From Sorex araneus (lineage: Eukaryota > Chordata > Mammalia > Eulipotyphla > Soricidae), in the NCBI RefSeq assembly GCF_027595985.1, contig NC_073306.1:97624926-97688925 (forward strand): a DNA stretch of 64,000 bases, read 5' to 3'. Position numbers and translations under genes: made by a program. How positions within the stretch are numbered: the first letter of the stretch is position 1; each line of letters starts with the position of its first letter. Of this stretch, positions 60,890 to 64,000 are shown piece after piece. The notes beneath the pieces are model-generated. The model saw only the letters and a list, made by a program, of their open reading frames with translations. It had not been told where the DNA came from and made no database searches.

Positions 60890-62170
60890 CCGTGTGGGGT
60901 GCACCCTGTGGCACAGACCTCCTTGCACTCCTGGGGTGTGGCCGGGTCTGTGTGTTCAACAGGGTCTGTGATCTGAGTAGTTCTTTTCAGTGCTAAATCC
61001 ATTTGCTTCTTCTATTACAGATAACTTCAGTGTGTTCGGCTTGGTTTTGGTTTTATTTTCCAGCCAAGTACACATTCTACCTGGCTATGTAAATGATTGT
61101 TTCTCAGGGTGCTCAGGGACCCGGTGGCTGCTGACGATTGGACCTGGTTGCCAGCTCCAGTGGTCGGAACATTACCTCCAGTACAGTGGCACCATGCCCT
61201 CAAGTTTATCGAATGCGAGTGAACTAGTAAGATTCGCACATTCAAAATAAGTATTTTCATGCCAGCTAGATAGCTCAGTGGAGCAAGCATAGGATTAGAA
61301 AGGTGAGGGTTCAAGCTCCATCCTGCCACCATGTTTACAATCTCTGGATATGATAGGGAGGAACTTGGAACCTAATTCTGGGAGTAAAGGGGTTGTAGCC
61401 CCACTGGGGATAAAATCAGTATGTTCAAAAAAACTAAAGAAATTCCTATTTTTCACATTGGTGAAATACTGTGGTTTGTCATTTGATAGAAATAAGCACA
61501 AGCGTCAGATTGTTTCAAAGAACTGATTGCTTGACCCCTTCATGCGGTGGGAAGGACACTTGCTTTACCCAGGGATAGAAATCTGGGTTTCCAGCACAGG
61601 TGGTCCCCGAGCCCCAGCAGCATTGGTCCCTAAGATCTGCTTGGTGTGCCCCACCCCAAAATAAATACAAACAAAACTGAAAGAACAGAAAAGTCACTGG
61701 TACAAAAAAGGAATCCTCTTGTGGCCCCTGTCCTGCATCTTGTCTGTGTGGATGCAGCGTTGCTTTCACACATGCATCCCGGGCTTCACACTGAGCTTGA
61801 AGCAAACCCAGTTTCGGATCCCTTTTATTTTCACTGGAAACTGGTGCTTCCGTTTTCTACAGAGGGTGTTAATTCCACTTAGTTTATCTGTTCATTGAGA
61901 TGAAAAAAATTTACACAACTTACGACACTGCATTGGTCATATTTGCAAGTCAGCCTTGAAGAAACATTATATCGTTTAATGGAAACTTTCTCCACATGTT
62001 GGAATTTGGATTCGTGTGTCTCAAAAGTCAGGAAACACAGCTGCTGTGTTGGAGTATAGTTCTAAGCTTCTGAGGTTTCACATTGGTTTGTTTTTTCTCC
62101 CATGCAGAGTGTTTAGGTTAATTGCATTCCACATACACGGTGCTCCCCAGGCACTCCTAATTCCATCATA
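60890..62170 (+). other. Intron of the plus-strand gene
   Basis: Mostly unrecognised sequence. An old minus-strand SINE fragment is at about 60,470-60,560, upstream of this block. 61,560-61,670 resembles an old plus-strand SINE (GGTGGTCCCCGAGCCCCAGC). A tRNA-like stretch is listed separately. Confidence 0.45.
61260..61330 (+). repeat. tRNA-like fragment (tRNA-Lys-related, probably from an old SINE)
   Basis: TAGATAGCTCAGTGG resembles an A box and AGGGTTCAAGCTCC a B box, about 35 bases apart, the spacing of a tRNA gene. The acceptor ends do not pair well and no anticodon stem is convincing, so it is not a functional tRNA gene. Confidence 0.4.
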
Positions 62171-62179
62171 CTTTTCTCA

Positions 62180-62425
62180 TACTGCCACACTGTCCTCTCG
62201 TTGTTCATCGGATTTACTTGAGTGGGCACCAGTAACGTCTACATCGTGAGACTTGTTTTTACTGTTTTTGGCTTAGCGAATATGCCACAGGTAGCTTGGC
62301 AGGCTCTGCTGTGTGGTGGGATACTCTTGGTATCTTGCCAGGCTCTCTGAGAGGGATGGAGAAATCGACCCGGGTCAGCCATATGCAAGGCAAATGCCCT
62401 ACTGGCTGTGCTATCGCTCCAGTCC
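62180..62425 (-). mobile_element. SINE variant with CTCTCGGAGAGCC-type body, with head
   Basis: TCTCGTTGTTCATCGGATTT, AACGTCTACATCGTGAGACT and GCTCTCTGAGAGGGATGGAG, ending in the tRNA-like head (GCTGTGCTATCGCTCCAGTC at the right). It is the full-length opposite-strand relative of 41,634-41,867. Confidence 0.85.
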
Positions 62426-62529
62426 ACTTTTTTCACGTGGGAATTAATTGACCCAAAAATATTTCCTTCTGGGCATCAATCGTATATTCTTAACCTCAGT
62501 TGCTCTTAGTTTCTAACATCCCAAAAGTG

Positions 62530-63230
62530 TCACAGCAGTGGACTTTTATGGAGTCAGGGCAAGCCATAAGTTACCGTGGTCTTGAAAGGGGCAGCCTAAG
62601 CTCCATAAACAGTATGATAAATTAAGAGCACAGTCATGGAACAAACTATTACTTTACCCAAAAAGAAGTAACTGATTAAGGACCCTGTTGGGATTAGGGA
62701 AAATTAACCTGGCGTGAGAAGTGTAAAGTGTGAATTATAGCAAGATGAACCCAGGAAAAGCCACCCTTTCAGCTTGATCTAGGTTCTAGATAAAAGTCTA
62801 TATCACTTACTGGGTTCATTCAAAATAACTAGGAATATTATAAAGAAAATTTAATACAATTTTTTAAATGTATTATTAGCAAAGGAAAGAAGAAAGCATT
62901 TTACCTTTAGATGGAATCCTGGCCTTGGGCAGATCTCCAAAGAAGAATCTAGAGTGGATTCTAGAGTTCTGGATCCCCCAGATGATATTCTGTTCTTAGA
63001 TGCTTCTCTTAGAGGAACTTACCCTAATGTTTCTTTACCTGTGTGCATTGTTTATGATAATGTCCCACCACACATATGTGTAATTGCTGCCCCGTAAGCT
63101 TTCATGATTTCTCTATCATTAACGATATGATAGGAATAAATAGCCCCTGATTACCAACAAGCAGTGACCCCATTTATCCGTCTAATGGGGTGTGACAGAC
63201 ACTCTTCGGCCCAGAACGTATAAAGGGGCC
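62530..63230 (+). mobile_element. Dispersed LTR-like repeat, relative of 28,061-29,230
   Basis: GTTGGGATTAGGGAAAATTAACCTGGCGTG aligns with 28,400-28,440, and the AT-rich part behind it also aligns loosely. AATAAA occurs at 63,136. The ends are not defined. Confidence 0.35.
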
Positions 63231-63342
63231 AGGTTACTACGAGATGCTGAAACAGAGCATGATACTTCCCAGCTGAATTCTTTTAGAAATGGAGACTGAT
63301 GGGATAGAGCAATAATTGGAATCCTTCTTTGCTGTTCTACAG

Positions 63343-64000
<658 letters not shown>

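Overview
The window is mammalian nuclear DNA, most likely from a shrew (Sorex or a close relative). The main evidence is a SINE of about 180 bp that recurs in many copies. It has a tRNA-like head (GGTTCGAATCCC-type B box), a CCATATGGTCCCC core and a GTGTGACCCAAAAAGCAAAA tail, and I recognise it as the shrew SOR-type SINE. No intact protein-coding gene lies wholly inside the window. The readable coding sequence consists of decayed retroviral genes and the exons of a decaying KRAB zinc-finger (KRAB-ZNF) cluster.

Left part, 1-28,060: a repeat domain. A betaretrovirus-like (class II) provirus on the minus strand (1-5,936) runs off the left edge. Next come GC-rich tandem repeats (5,937-6,715) and a large satellite with a unit of about 324 bp (6,716-25,742). 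The satellite is interrupted by a 532-bp CpG-rich insert, a 1-kb composite retroposon, SINEs, a short telomeric block, and a second provirus of the same family on the plus strand (18,527-24,494) that has both LTRs. In its last part the satellite repeats at a higher order of about 975 bp (three monomers). It ends in a 2.3-kb degenerate TTAGGG array (25,743-28,060).

Right part, 28,061-64,000: a segmentally duplicated KRAB-ZNF cluster. Three C2H2 finger exons are seen (33.8-34.8 kb minus, 49.9-51.4 kb minus, 63.3 kb to the edge plus), all with frameshifts or lost ligands. KRAB-A exons lie at 37.0 kb (minus, dead), 48.6 kb (minus, intact), 56.95 kb (plus, remnant), 60.2 kb (plus, intact) and 60.76 kb (plus, dead). 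Promoter units carrying a cAMP-response-type TGACGTCA site lie near 31.7, 41.4, 43.8, 52.5 and 53.7 kb. Those at 52.5 and 53.7 kb face away from each other and are the centre of an inverted duplication. The best candidate for a working gene is the plus-strand one: promoter 53.7 kb, KRAB 60.2 kb, fingers 63.3 kb onward. Its finger exon has a one-base frame break as sequenced.

The spaces between are filled with SINEs of several ages, LINE-type 3' tails and LTR-like blocks. Coordinates of repeat edges are by eye. Family names rest on recognition, not on a database search.
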